From the NCBI GenBank assembly GCA_039028975.1, contig JBCCHB010000002.1:124001-188000 (forward strand): 64,000 bases of DNA, written 5' to 3'. A program made the translations under genes and the position numbers. Below are positions 17,274-26,542 of this stretch, in pieces. Numbering within the stretch: position 1 is the first letter of the stretch; the number at the start of each line of letters is the position of its first letter. The stretch is from JAHBNG01 sp039028975 (GTDB lineage Bacteria; Chloroflexota; Anaerolineae; Caldilineales; Caldilineaceae). The notes below the pieces were generated by a model that was given only the letters and a program-made list of their open reading frames with translations, searched no databases and was not told where the DNA came from.

Positions 17274-18776
17274 CAATTTTCGCTCTGCTTTAAACTCAGT
17301 CAGCGCTTCATCAATTGCCGGATCGAGCAACGGTTGTTGATACTGATCCAAAAGCGCCTTAACCTTTTGGCTGGCCCGCTCGTAAGCATCCACCCCACCA
17401 TTCGCCAACCATGCTTCCCCTGAATCATAATCAAAGAGTTCGGCATTGTAGAAAGCGGTTTTGTAGTGGCGCATGGTGTGGCTGGAGCCGAGATGGTGTC
17501 CGCCAGGTGGCACTTCATGGAGAATTGCATCCATGGCCCATTCGTCTTCGTCCCAATTCACGCCTCGAAGATAAGTGTGATACATGCCCAACAGCTCACA
17601 ATCGAGCACAAACTTCTCATAGCCAGCCGTCAAGCCACCCTCTAACCAACCGGCAGCATGGAGAATGAAGTTGGGCTGAACAAACATGGATGGCATCATA
17701 GACATGACGCTTTCGTAGGCAGCTTGGGCATCGATGATTTTGGCACTTGAATAGGCTCCTGCGGCCCGGAAAGGAATGCCGTAATGACGGGCTAATTGAC
17801 CGCTTAGATAGAGAGCCAATTGACTTTCGGGTGCGCCAAAGACGGGTGCTCCGCTACGCAGATCGACCACCGACTGAAATGAGCCATAGATACACGGAGT
17901 CCCCGGATTGACCATCTGGGTAAAGACGATGCCCGCCAATGCTTCGGCATTGAGTTGAGCCACGGTACCCAGAATGGAGACAGGCCCCATCGCCCCAGAG
18001 AGGATAAAAGGTGTTACATCGACAATCTGATTGTTGCGGGCGTAGGCAATCAGCATACCCAACATCCGGTCATCTAATCGTCGCGGGCTGCTTACGTTGA
18101 CGATGCCATGCAGATAGTGCTTGGTACGCATAGCTTCCTCGCCAAAGACAATCTTGGCCATTTCAATGCACTCTTCGGCAATAGGGCCGGTGTGATAGAC
18201 ACCCATCAAAGCCTTATCACTATATTGGAAATGGGCGTGCAGCAGTTCCAAATGCCGATAGCGAATGGGAATATCTCCGGAGACCACAATCTCCGCCCCA
18301 CTAGTATGCAGATAGGGCGACATTTGGGTTAACTTAAGAAAGTTGATCAGATCTGCATGGGTAGCATCCCGCCGTCCCCGATCTCGGTCAATAACAAAAG
18401 GTGGACCCACTACAGGAGCAAAGCAGGCATAGTTGCCACCAATGATCACATCCTTTTCTGGATCCCGAGCCGACCAGGTAAATTGAGACGGCACCTTGGC
18501 AAGGTATTCCATCACCATCCCCCGATCAAAGTAGGCTACCTCATCCACTACCTTGACACCATGGTCGCGCAGAATGTCAACAGCTTCCGGATAATAAAAG
18601 CCAATGCCTCCTTCCTCCATGATCTGCATGGATTTATCATGAATCAACTGCACCTTCTCTGCTGCAACAAAATCGTAAGGGGGGACCTGCGAAACTGGCT
18701 GGCTCATCTTGATTTGAGAAGTTACCTCAGCCTGCCGTTTTGCCCGGCGCTCTCGCCTTCGTTGGGTTTTATCCAC
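17265..18776 (-). CDS. Trimethylamine methyltransferase (MttB) family protein, non-pyrrolysine type
   Basis: A 503-residue protein of the COG5598/MttB superfamily, whose members transfer a methyl group from a quaternary or tertiary amine to a corrinoid protein. Family sequences include EEGGIGFYYPEAVDILRDHG, FAPVVGPPFVIDRDRGRRDAT, SGAMGPVSILGTVAQLNAE and the C-terminal GGHHLGSSHTMRHYKTAFY. No in-frame TAG occurs where archaeal MttB has pyrrolysine, so it belongs with enzymes such as glycine betaine methyltransferases or uncharacterised relatives. GTG 18776 is preferred as start: GAGGAG, formed by the end of the upstream gene and its stop codon, precedes it. No corrinoid protein, reductive activase or methyltransferase partner is nearby, so the substrate is unknown. 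Confidence 0.9.
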   Translation of the reverse strand: MDKTQRRRERRAKRQAEVTSQIKMSQPVSQVPPYDFVAAEKVQLIHDKSMQIMEEGGIGFYYPEAVDILRDHGVKVVDEVAYFDRGMVMEYLAKVPSQFTWSARDPEKDVIIGGNYACFAPVVGPPFVIDRDRGRRDATHADLINFLKLTQMSPYLHTSGAEIVVSGDIPIRYRHLELLHAHFQYSDKALMGVYHTGPIAEECIEMAKIVFGEEAMRTKHYLHGIVNVSSPRRLDDRMLGMLIAYARNNQIVDVTPFILSGAMGPVSILGTVAQLNAEALAGIVFTQMVNPGTPCIYGSFQSVVDLRSGAPVFGAPESQLALYLSGQLARHYGIPFRAAGAYSSAKIIDAQAAYESVMSMMPSMFVQPNFILHAAGWLEGGLTAGYEKFVLDCELLGMYHTYLRGVNWDEDEWAMDAILHEVPPGGHHLGSSHTMRHYKTAFYNAELFDYDSGEAWLANGGVDAYERASQKVKALLDQYQQPLLDPAIDEALTEFKAERKLSR

Positions 18777-18780
18777 TGTT

Positions 18781-20010
18781 CTACTCCTCAATTGCCTGAT
18801 AAATCAGCACCCGTAACTCCCGTCGGATGGGATAAGTTGATGATGGCATGAGCTGAGTCATAAAGATGACGCTCATCTCTTCAGCCGGATCATTAAAGAA
18901 GGCAGTGCTAGCCATCCCTCCCCATGCATACTCACCGGGCGTACCGATGATCTGATTGGCTGCTGGATTAAGTACCACAGAGACCCCCAGGCCAAAGCCA
19001 AGGCCATCACAGGGCATGTTGACAAAAACAGGTTGCCCCATACCCGACATGTCCGAATTGTTGGGAAGGTAGTTTGATGTCATCCCTTCTACAGTCTTAC
19101 GCCCCAGAATCCGTTCACCTTGGAATGTGCCTTTGTTAAGCAGCATCTGAGCAAAGCGAGCATAGTCTGCCGCGGTTGAGACCAGCCCTCCCCCGCCAGA
19201 GAACATGGCCGGTGGCTCCAGGTAGCTGCTGTCCCGATGAGGCTGGGAGACCAACCGGAAGCTATCAGCCCCCTTTGCAGTCCGTAAATATTTGTAGTTG
19301 GCGGCAAATCGCGGGACTTTTGCGGCAGGTACTTGGAAGAAGGTATCCTGCATCCCTAGGGGCTCAAAGATCTGTTCGGCAAAGAAGCGATCCAGCGTTT
19401 TACCGGAGATCACCTCTACAAGGTGACCCAGAATATCCGTCGCGACCGAGTAGTTCCAGCGCGTGCCGGGGGCGAAGAGTAGCGGCATTTGGGCGACCTT
19501 CTGAATCAGCTCAGGCAAGGTTCCACCCAACACCTTCTCGGTCACGTAACGCTTATCAACAGGATGATTATCAAAGAGTCCATATCCAAAGCCTGCCGTA
19601 TGGGTAAAGAGGTCACGGAAGGTGATTGGGCGCGCCACTGGGGCCGTCTCCACATTGTCGGCGTCACCCGAGACGTAGACCTGTAGATCTTTGAACTCGG
19701 GAATGAAGGTCATCACCGGATCCGATAGTTGGAAGAGGCCCTTTTCGTAAAGAGAAAGTAAAGCCACGCTCGTGATGGGCTTGGTCATAGAATAGATGCG
19801 AAATAGGGTATCGTTTTCCACAGGTGTACCCGCATCTATGTCTCGCAGCCCATATTGATGGTGATAAGCCAACTGGCCCCGGCGGAGTATCAAAACCTGA
19901 TAGCCTGGTAGCTTGCCATGATCCACATAGCGGTTGAAGTGAGCCGGAATATAGGCCAGCCGTTTGGCATTCAGCCCTACACTTTCGGGGTTGACTAAAT
20001 CAAACATCAT
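18781..20010 (-). CDS. Serine hydrolase, beta-lactamase class C/penicillin-binding-protein-like
   Basis: A 409-residue cytoplasmic-looking (no signal) member of the beta-lactamase/esterase family. The nucleophile motif SxxK is in RIYSMTKPITS, the second motif Tyr is in NYSVATDILGHLVE, and the family segments TLFRIYSMTKP, FTHTAGFGYG, and MASTAFF with PAEEMSVIFMTQ near the end are all present. Likely substrates are esters or small amides rather than beta-lactams. The first ATG at 20010 has AGGAG upstream. Its stop codon lies within the ribosome site of the MttB-family gene, so the two are translationally coupled and probably act on related small molecules. Confidence 0.93.
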   Translation of the reverse strand: MMFDLVNPESVGLNAKRLAYIPAHFNRYVDHGKLPGYQVLILRRGQLAYHHQYGLRDIDAGTPVENDTLFRIYSMTKPITSVALLSLYEKGLFQLSDPVMTFIPEFKDLQVYVSGDADNVETAPVARPITFRDLFTHTAGFGYGLFDNHPVDKRYVTEKVLGGTLPELIQKVAQMPLLFAPGTRWNYSVATDILGHLVEVISGKTLDRFFAEQIFEPLGMQDTFFQVPAAKVPRFAANYKYLRTAKGADSFRLVSQPHRDSSYLEPPAMFSGGGGLVSTAADYARFAQMLLNKGTFQGERILGRKTVEGMTSNYLPNNSDMSGMGQPVFVNMPCDGLGFGLGVSVVLNPAANQIIGTPGEYAWGGMASTAFFNDPAEEMSVIFMTQLMPSSTYPIRRELRVLIYQAIEE

Positions 20011-20077
20011 CTATCTCCTATTTCCTCAATTTGGTCGGTCGGGATAGGTAGCCTTAACGAGGCAAATTTCACATTCA

Positions 20078-20434
20078 TTAACCAAAATATTCACTGAGGA
20101 ACTCAAAAAGCCCACCTAGAAAGTCAAAAATAAATTCAAAAATCGATGAAACGATTATCCATATTATGCTGCCAATTGTGATCAAAATCACAACCAGCGC
20201 AATAAACCCGCCACCGAGCCAGAGAATTCCACGCCAGCTCGTAGCCCAACTTGTGAAAGCCAGCCATTGGCTCGAAAGCCAAGCAGTGCCTGTCGAGTAG
20301 AACATAATACTGAAGACCACACCGATCAACAGCATCAGACCAAAAGTGATCAGACAACCAGTTCTGCGCCGCGAATCTTTCCTCTTTTGATCTCGCAGGT
20401 AATCTGACATGGTTGGTCCACTTGGTGTGCCCAT
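20078..20434 (-). CDS. Small membrane protein with two to three helices
   Basis: A 118-residue protein. The N terminus is polar and basic (SDYLRDQKRKDSRRR), followed by hydrophobic helices CLITFGLMLLIGVVFSIMF, then WRGILWLGGGFIALVVILI/TIGSIIWIIV, and a Phe/Gly-rich C-terminal tail. The start at ATG 20434 has AGGAGGAG upstream. It lies 67 bases after the start of the serine hydrolase gene, in the same direction, so they could share a transcript. The function is unknown. Confidence 0.7.
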   Translation of the reverse strand: MGTPSGPTMSDYLRDQKRKDSRRRTGCLITFGLMLLIGVVFSIMFYSTGTAWLSSQWLAFTSWATSWRGILWLGGGFIALVVILITIGSIIWIIVSSIFEFIFDFLGGLFEFLSEYFG

Positions 20435-20944
20435 GTATCTCCTCCTGTATAGATGGCCAGAAACGTGCTCTCCTCCCTTTTCGGAACTATTCAGAGGAGA
20501 AGAGATAACAGTCGGGACAAGACTTTTCTGGCGAAGAATATAAAGGCGAAATTTGCGAATCGAAATTACGAACAAGCCATAAGCAGTTTATCGCAATCTG
20601 AGGAAAAAGCATCCTCAGATGCCAGGTACCACGTGGGTGCCGTTGCGCTCCACTGCTTACTTGTCGCATTGCTTATTATAACATAACGCGAATTTAGGAT
20701 AAGGATACCAAGAGCTGTAAAAGCGCATCTTTGTTTAGAGGCCAGCTTAGGATAATGCGTACACAGGTGGAAACCCAACTGTATCCTTTCCAATCCATAC
20801 CAACCTCACGATTATCTCAACTTGCCACTTTTGCCTTTCTAATTCGGAGAAAGAAAACATCCCAGCGATACGTCTTTGTAAATAGGCAATGTCATATTTT
20901 TCTAACTTTATATAGTGCCATTCAGGTAGAAGGAGCTTATCAGT
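20435..20944. other. Divergent intergenic region
   Basis: About 510 bases between the small membrane protein (minus) and the ketosynthase (plus). It contains the perfect hairpin at 20597-20619 and, just after it, the near-palindromic segment ACCACGTGGGT. The promoters for both directions should lie here; none is certain by eye. Confidence 0.5.
20597..20619. repeat. Perfect 8-bp inverted repeat
   Basis: TCTGAGGA (20597-20604) and TCCTCAGA (20612-20619) pair perfectly with a 7-base loop. There is no T run on the plus strand. It could be an operator or leader hairpin for either divergent gene. Confidence 0.5.
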
Positions 20945-22258
20945 ATGTATACAGGGAGACGCGTTGTGATTACTGGGCTTGGCCCCATTTCGCCTGTTGG
21001 TATTGGCAGGGAGAGCTTTTGGGATTCTTTGGTCCACGGGAAGACGAACTTTCGCAAGGTAACCCGCTACTCCACAGAGAAATGTGTAGCCCAGCTTGGT
21101 GCAGAAATGGATGTTCATGCACCAGAGAAAGGGGATAAAATTAAACCTGCTCCGGAAGGATTCAAGGGCCTGGATATCACCAAATATGTGCATCCAAAGA
21201 CGATTCGTAAGATTGCGCGCTTTGGGGTCGAAGCCGGCGGTTGGCTGCTCTACTATGCGATTGCTGCCGCAAAGTTGGCTGTTGAGGACGCCAACCTGAA
21301 CATCGATGATGAAGATCCAACGCGTGTGGGGTGTACAGTAGCCGCTGCGGGTGGTGATATGTTGCTCATTCGCCATTCGGCTCCCCTCTTCGAGGTGACT
21401 CAATACGGTGCATTGGGGGGCGTCACCGGCACGATCAGTTATGAGTTTGGGTTGCAAGGTGTGGGGATTCCGCTGGCAGGGGCTTGCGCTAGTGGTAGCT
21501 TAAGTTTGCGCAGTGGGTATACTGAAATTCGCACAGGCGAACAGGATGTGGTTCTGGTCGGCGGCGCCTCGTCAGGTCTGGCTGCCCAGCAATTCTTCGA
21601 AGCATGTGATCAGCCCAAATTTGGTCCTATGTCTAAGCAGAATGACGAAGAAAGGCCCATGAAGCCCTTTGATGTTGACCGGGGCGGCTTTGTGCTTGGC
21701 GAAGGCGCGGGGGTAATGGTTCTGGAAGAGCTAGAACATGCCAAAAAGCGCAATGCTCATATCTATGCCGAGATCGTCGGAACGGGACACAGCACAGACA
21801 CCGCTACCCACATGGCTGATGTCAGCATTGGCGGATACCTCCGCTCTATGGCTAAGATGGTGGAAAATACGGGATTGAGTGAGAAAGACCTTGCGACCAA
21901 AAATATCCACCTGAATTGCCACGGCACGGCGACCCGCAAAAACGATGTGTTGGAGACCCAGGCTATTCGCCAAATCTTTGGGGACAATGCCTATAAATTC
22001 CATATCAACTCTGTCAAAGGAACCACAGGACACGCTCAGGAAGCTGCCTCTGCCCATGAGCTAATTGCAGCAGCGATGGTCCTGGATCAAGGACTAATTC
22101 CCCCTACCACCGGCCTTGTTAACCCTGATCCAGAGTGTGGTAACTTGAACTTTGTGACGGGCGAAGCCCGCCAGGAAAACGTAGATATTGTTATCAAAAA
22201 CGCATCGGGCTTCTGCGGCCCCTATTGCAGTGTCGCATTGAAAAAGTTCGACGAGTAA
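20945..22258 (+). CDS. Beta-ketoacyl-ACP synthase (KAS II-like ketosynthase)
   Basis: A 437-residue condensing enzyme that joins an acyl chain to malonyl-ACP. The N terminus RRVVITGLGPISPVG is typical of FabF-type ketosynthases. The catalytic triad is intact: Cys181 in GACASGS, His326 in NCHGTATRKND and His363 in TTGHAQEAAS. Length and order of motifs match FabF and free-standing polyketide ketosynthases. Ribosome site AGAAGGAG precedes ATG 20945. Its closest partner is the FAAL-ACP gene beginning 13 bases downstream, so this is more likely a specialised chain-elongation enzyme than the housekeeping FabF. No malonyl-transferase, ketoreductase or dehydratase gene is adjacent. Confidence 0.92.
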   Translation: MYTGRRVVITGLGPISPVGIGRESFWDSLVHGKTNFRKVTRYSTEKCVAQLGAEMDVHAPEKGDKIKPAPEGFKGLDITKYVHPKTIRKIARFGVEAGGWLLYYAIAAAKLAVEDANLNIDDEDPTRVGCTVAAAGGDMLLIRHSAPLFEVTQYGALGGVTGTISYEFGLQGVGIPLAGACASGSLSLRSGYTEIRTGEQDVVLVGGASSGLAAQQFFEACDQPKFGPMSKQNDEERPMKPFDVDRGGFVLGEGAGVMVLEELEHAKKRNAHIYAEIVGTGHSTDTATHMADVSIGGYLRSMAKMVENTGLSEKDLATKNIHLNCHGTATRKNDVLETQAIRQIFGDNAYKFHINSVKGTTGHAQEAASAHELIAAAMVLDQGLIPPTTGLVNPDPECGNLNFVTGEARQENVDIVIKNASGFCGPYCSVALKKFDE

Positions 22259-22271
22259 AAGGAAAACTCAA

Positions 22272-24824
22272 ATGGCGATGAATACAGGAGCCCTTAGGCC
22301 GCAGCTCTCGGTGTCTGACGAGGCGCTTCAGCAGGCAAAAGACGGGTATGACTTGACCCAGCCGCAACCCATTGCAAAATGGCAGACACTGCTGGAACTA
22401 GTTGAGAAACGAGCGTTAGGTGCTCCCGATGAATTGGCCTATGCCTATTTAGGTTCAGATATTCAGATCCAGGAACAGATCACCTACGGCGAACTAAAGA
22501 GACGTGCAGTGGGGATAGCGGACGTCCTGCTTCAGGCGCAGGATGAAATCCAACAAAAACGAGAGCGAAAGAATAAACGTCTCTGCGTACTTATGCTCTA
22601 TCCGTCGGGAATCGACTTCGTGACCGCGTTCTACGGATGCCTTTATGCAGGCGTGCTGGCAGTTCCCGCGTATCCGCCTCAATCTCAACATTTAGCTACG
22701 GCATTAGAGCGCCTTCAATCAATCAGCCAGGACGCTGGTGCAGCTCTGATTCTAACTACCCAACATACCACCAGCCAGGCACTCCAGATCCTCAAATCAG
22801 TCTCCTCATCCACCACAGATGGCTTAAGCCAAGCAGCGCAACGCTCCAATCAAACCTTGAATGGAAAACGGGAATCCGTCATCCGATTCCAATATCCATT
22901 GCTTGAACTAAATGATGAACGATTGAGTGACATCTCTACTTTACCTTGGCTATCCACAGATGGCATTGGGAAGGGTGAGCCAAGGACGGGGCATCTACCT
23001 GTTGATATGTTTGATAGCTGCTCTGGTCAAGAACCACATAGACCCACTACGAACAGCCACAGCACGGATACTTGCGCTTACCACGGTGTAAACGGAAACG
23101 GCTCTCTTCTTGAAGCTAGCGACAGGGCTTCAGCCCGAATCACCTCTAATACAGTTGCCTATCTCCAATACACCTCTGGCTCAACTGGACAGCCAAATGG
23201 CGTTATGGTTACCCACAACAATCTGCTTAATGATTTGGAGTTGATTGCTGCCGGAGGTCGCAAGGTACCCCAAGAAGACCCCATCTCATTAGCAGCTTTC
23301 GAAGCGGCCAATGGCCCTAAGAGCGACGAAGCAGGGGGCATGGTCAGTTGGCTCCCTATCTTTCACGATATGGGTCTGATCTACGGTATGCTGCTGCCTC
23401 TTTACGAAAAGATGCCTTGCTACATGATGAGCCCGATCGACTTTATGAAGCAGCCCATGCGATGGATACAAGCCATCTCCACGTACAAAGCTACCCATAC
23501 TGCTGCTCCCAACTTTGCCTACGCGCTCTGCGTACGCAAGTTCAAGCCAGAGGCGGCTGAACCCTTGGATCTATCTCGTTGGCGCATTGCAGTCAACGCG
23601 GCAGAGCCTATTCGCAGCGATACTCTGCACAAGTTCTGCCAGACTTTCCAACCATTTGGCTTTAGCCCAAACCGATTCATGGCTGGATATGGGTTAGCGG
23701 AGGCAACACTCAAAGTAACCAGTACCGTTGGTCATGTAGCTCCGACTATTCTCCAAGTCGATAGCCAGGCGCTCACAGAACACCGTGTTGTGGTCAAGGA
23801 GTCGAGCCTTTTGGACCCGTCATTTCCATTAATACAACCTCAGAACGAGATAACGTCCGCAGTCATCGTTCCGAGCACCCATCTGTTAGTAGGCTGCGGC
23901 TACCCTCAACGGGGTACACAAGTACGCATTGTCAATCCCGAGACGCTCTACCAGTGCGCGCCAGACCAAGTGGGTGAGATTTGGCTGAGTGGTCCCCATA
24001 TAGCCCAAGGGTACTGGCGTAATCCAGAAAAGAGCAGGAGCACATTTGAGGCCCATATTGCCGACACCGGCGAAGGCCCGTTTTTGCGTACTGGTGATTT
24101 AGGGTTCCTGTATGACGATGAACTCTTTATCTGCGGCCGAGCCAAGGAGTTGCTTATCATCCGCGGTCGCAATCACTATCCCCAGGATCTGGAGCATACG
24201 GCCCAGGCGGTTCACCCTGCCCTACGCCGCGGCTGCGGAGCCGCATTCTCGGTTGCAGTAGATGGCGTAGAGCGGGTGGTTTTGGTTCAGGAGATTAAGG
24301 CTGACGGATTAGAAGAGAGAGAGCTTGATAAACTCTGGCCGTCAATTCGTTCTGCCATCTCAACCCGGCATGAAGTTAGCCTTAGCGCGCTCTATCTTGT
24401 GCCCCCTGGTACAGTTCTCAAAACATCCAGCGGCAAAATTCAGCGTCACGCATGCAAAACGCTTTGCTTAAAGCAACAAATTCAATCCGTAAAAGAGTGG
24501 TCTATGTTTGAAAAGACGGAAATTGATCCAACCCTTGACGTCATTGGAACACCAATTAGTATCAGCAATAATGGAAATGGTTCAACTCTAAGCGTTGCCG
24601 AACTTCGGCAACAAATCAGAGAAGAAGTGGCAACGATTTTGATGGTCGATGAGGATGAAGTGGCCACTACTATGGCCCTTGAGGACCTTGGGCTAGATTC
24701 TCAAGAATCCTTGGAATTGATTGGTGAAATTGAGAGGCGGGTTGGTCGTACACTCCCTGAAACCCTGGTTGCCGAACATAAAACCATCGAGGCTATTGCC
24801 CAGCATATAGTCATGCCTAAGTGA
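22272..24824 (+). CDS. Fatty-acyl-AMP ligase fused to a C-terminal acyl carrier domain
   Basis: An 850-residue two-domain enzyme. Residues about 10-740 are an adenylate-forming domain: TSGSTGQPNGVMVTHNN (ATP loop), WLPIFHDMGLIYGML, AGYGLAEATLKV, and RTGDLGFLYDDELFICGR near the hinge, with GRNHYPQDLE, all typical of fatty-acyl-AMP ligases (FAAL/FadD32-like). Residues about 765-850 are a carrier domain, with phosphopantetheine attachment Ser810 in LGLDSQES. It activates a fatty acid as acyl-AMP and loads it on its own carrier arm. Ribosome site AAAGGA lies before ATG 22272. It is in an operon with the ketosynthase (13-base gap). Product unknown; a lipid or starter unit of a polyketide-like compound is likely. 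Confidence 0.92.
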   Translation: MAMNTGALRPQLSVSDEALQQAKDGYDLTQPQPIAKWQTLLELVEKRALGAPDELAYAYLGSDIQIQEQITYGELKRRAVGIADVLLQAQDEIQQKRERKNKRLCVLMLYPSGIDFVTAFYGCLYAGVLAVPAYPPQSQHLATALERLQSISQDAGAALILTTQHTTSQALQILKSVSSSTTDGLSQAAQRSNQTLNGKRESVIRFQYPLLELNDERLSDISTLPWLSTDGIGKGEPRTGHLPVDMFDSCSGQEPHRPTTNSHSTDTCAYHGVNGNGSLLEASDRASARITSNTVAYLQYTSGSTGQPNGVMVTHNNLLNDLELIAAGGRKVPQEDPISLAAFEAANGPKSDEAGGMVSWLPIFHDMGLIYGMLLPLYEKMPCYMMSPIDFMKQPMRWIQAISTYKATHTAAPNFAYALCVRKFKPEAAEPLDLSRWRIAVNAAEPIRSDTLHKFCQTFQPFGFSPNRFMAGYGLAEATLKVTSTVGHVAPTILQVDSQALTEHRVVVKESSLLDPSFPLIQPQNEITSAVIVPSTHLLVGCGYPQRGTQVRIVNPETLYQCAPDQVGEIWLSGPHIAQGYWRNPEKSRSTFEAHIADTGEGPFLRTGDLGFLYDDELFICGRAKELLIIRGRNHYPQDLEHTAQAVHPALRRGCGAAFSVAVDGVERVVLVQEIKADGLEERELDKLWPSIRSAISTRHEVSLSALYLVPPGTVLKTSSGKIQRHACKTLCLKQQIQSVKEWSMFEKTEIDPTLDVIGTPISISNNGNGSTLSVAELRQQIREEVATILMVDEDEVATTMALEDLGLDSQESLELIGEIERRVGRTLPETLVAEHKTIEAIAQHIVMPK

Positions 24825-24877
24825 GGCAGACTCTTGTTGTGGTTGAGGCGATCAATGTTGGCATCTCGTAGCAATAA

Positions 24878-24902
24878 GAGCCTGTTTGATTATGGCAGGC
24901 TC
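24878..24902. terminator. Hairpin between convergent genes
   Basis: GAGCCTG (24878-24884) and CAGGCTC (24896-24902) pair perfectly over 7 bases, 53 bases past the FAAL-ACP stop. The downstream T content is modest on both strands, so it may be a weak bidirectional terminator. Confidence 0.5.
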
Positions 24903-24980
24903 TCAAGCAAGATCATAGGGTGATGGCAACTAAAACCCTACCCCAGCCTCTATACGAAGTGTTCTCTATAAAAAATCCAT

Positions 24981-25382
24981 CTACAAACACTCCAGGTTCG
25001 CAAAACGCTCCTCCTGAATTTGGCGAACGGCTTCAACTCTTTGGCGAATGACTTCTGATGGTTCGCCTCCTTCCAAATCGGCTAGTTTTTGAAAAGGGAC
25101 TCGCTTCATCTCCACGTGCAGATCGCTCCGATCCATGATAGGACCGCTGATCCGTTTTTGACAACATTGTACCATGCTCATAGAGCAGGAATACTCCTTG
25201 CGGTCGTCGCCAAAATAGCCACAAGGGCAGGGATTCCCGCAATTTGCCCTATGTTTTGAGCTATTCTTGGTCTGTAAGCAGAATAATAACCGTTCGATGT
25301 GGGTATGCCGTGGTTGTTGAGTATTGAAGCTCTCGTGGACAGCACTGCAACGCCCTTTTGCATTACTTTCTTGACTTATCAC
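24981..25382 (-). pseudogene. Fragment of a ComM/YifB-type magnesium-chelatase-like ATPase
   Basis: The frame contains a conserved piece from the middle of ComM/YifB proteins: NPCPCGYFGDDRKE, then a Cys-containing segment, RISGPIMDRSDLHVEM, PFQKLADLEGGEPSEVIRQRVE and RQIQEERFANLE. ComM is a 500-residue hexameric helicase that helps integrate incoming DNA. Here the Walker A and B parts upstream and the C terminus after ERF are missing; the 50 codons before NPCPCG do not resemble the family. The gene is therefore a fragment. The core of a dispersed repeat (25224-25250) overlaps the NPCPCG codons, so recombination at that repeat may have cut the gene. Confidence 0.75.
25224..25250. repeat. Dispersed repeat, copy C (core only)
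   Basis: Twenty-seven bases of the same core found at 36067-36093 and 51124-51150 (AGGGCAGGGATTCCCGCAAT followed by TTGCCCT), inside the ComM fragment. Outside the core the similarity to the other copies stops. Confidence 0.7.
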
Positions 25383-25401
25383 TGATCAAAGGGCACTCAT
25401 G

Positions 25402-25453
25402 CAGAAACCTACGGTTTTGATCTTCAAAATGTATTCAGAACCGTAGGTTTCTG
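25402..25453. repeat. Long inverted repeat (19-bp arms)
   Basis: CAGAAACCTACGGTTTTGA (25402-25420) pairs with TCAGAACCGTAGGTTTCTG (25435-25453) with a single mismatch and a 14-base loop. No T run follows on either strand. It lies between the ComM fragment and the ICMT/PEMT-like gene. Possible remnant of a small palindromic element or a strong RNA stem. Confidence 0.75.
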
Positions 25454-25570
25454 TCCGAATGTCTCCGGTAGTCCAATACAGCAGCACCTGGCCTCTTAGT
25501 GACACATTAACTGGCTATTCGCATCTTGCTTTAACACATACCAGGGTACTAACGAGGCGGTCCAGAAGTA

Positions 25571-26362
25571 TCAGGATTGGGCTGGAAACTGAGGTGGAGA
25601 TGCTTTTCGATTAGATTTCAATGGGTATAGTGCTTCCAACGTCTCCCAGACAATGTGAGGCACAAACGCATTAACGTCTTTGACATACTGGGCATTTTTA
25701 TCGCCGTTAATCCGGACGTCACGTGAGTCCTCAACCTGTCTATAAACTGGCAATATGGCAACATTCAGTGCTGCTAGCCACCATACCTCAGAGAGTGGGA
25801 AAGCTATGCTAGCTCCGACAGAAGTTAGTACACCTCCGAGGAATAACGGATGGCGTACGTAAGCATAAATGCCCTCGTTGAGCATCGGCCGTGTGACCTC
25901 ACAAAATTCATACAAAAAACCTGCACCATCGATACCAATAGTCTTGAATCCAGCATAGAGCAAGTAACAGCCAAGAGCCGTTAATGTAGTGGCCAGTATT
26001 AGTCTGGCAGGGATTGAAAGAGCATATTGTGTAGTTAGTATCCCGAAGAATACTGGGCGCATCATTTGGGATATACCAAACGAAACGCCAAGCAAAATGT
26101 CTCGAAAGAATATTTTCTTGTATGCTTGCTTGGCGTAAGTCTTGATGTATACTTCGCGCTTATCGGGAAACATAACCCCTTGCCATAGAAACCATCCAAG
26201 CCAACTAGCAAGATGTAGAAGCAACGGATCCTTGTCTAGGAAAATGTGTACGCAATGACCAAGGAGGAGCATTACACAGGTCGTAATTGCAAAGCAGCCG
26301 ACCAATCTAATCTTGTTAACCAGGCTCTGCTTATACCCCAGTGTTGATAGTAATGTATCCAT
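25571..26362 (-). CDS. Membrane methyltransferase of the ICMT/PEMT-like family
   Basis: A 263-residue polytopic membrane protein. The conserved segment YAYVRHPLFLGGVL near residue 170, followed by hydrophobic helices and VEDSRDVRINGDKNAQYVKDV, matches the SAM-binding C-terminal part of isoprenylcysteine carboxyl methyltransferase and phospholipid methyltransferase families (RHPxYxG, then E at the SAM site). Several helices precede it (CFAITTCVMLLLGHCVHIF, LASWLGWFLWQGVMF). Substrate unknown: a lipid or small isoprenoid is the usual type. ATG 26362 is preceded by AAGGAG. A single gene; the IS701-type element begins about 180 bases upstream, oriented away. Confidence 0.8.
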   Translation of the reverse strand: MDTLLSTLGYKQSLVNKIRLVGCFAITTCVMLLLGHCVHIFLDKDPLLLHLASWLGWFLWQGVMFPDKREVYIKTYAKQAYKKIFFRDILLGVSFGISQMMRPVFFGILTTQYALSIPARLILATTLTALGCYLLYAGFKTIGIDGAGFLYEFCEVTRPMLNEGIYAYVRHPLFLGGVLTSVGASIAFPLSEVWWLAALNVAILPVYRQVEDSRDVRINGDKNAQYVKDVNAFVPHIVWETLEALYPLKSNRKASPPQFPAQS

Positions 26363-26542
26363 AGTTTATTTCTCCTTGCTTAGTGTAGAAGGCATCAGGA
26401 TAGATAAGCCAAACTACAATCTTCGCCTTTTGAGATATTTGAGTATCTACAATTTAAAGGAAGAAATTTTCCAGATTCATTACATATAGAAGTAATATGA
26501 ATCTCCGTGTCGTAATGTTTTAAGAGTAATCATGTGCTAAAA

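Noticed and set aside
25178..25363. Alternative-frame 61-residue sequence overlapping the ComM fragment
   Set aside because: It has no family features; the ComM reading in the other frame explains the DNA.
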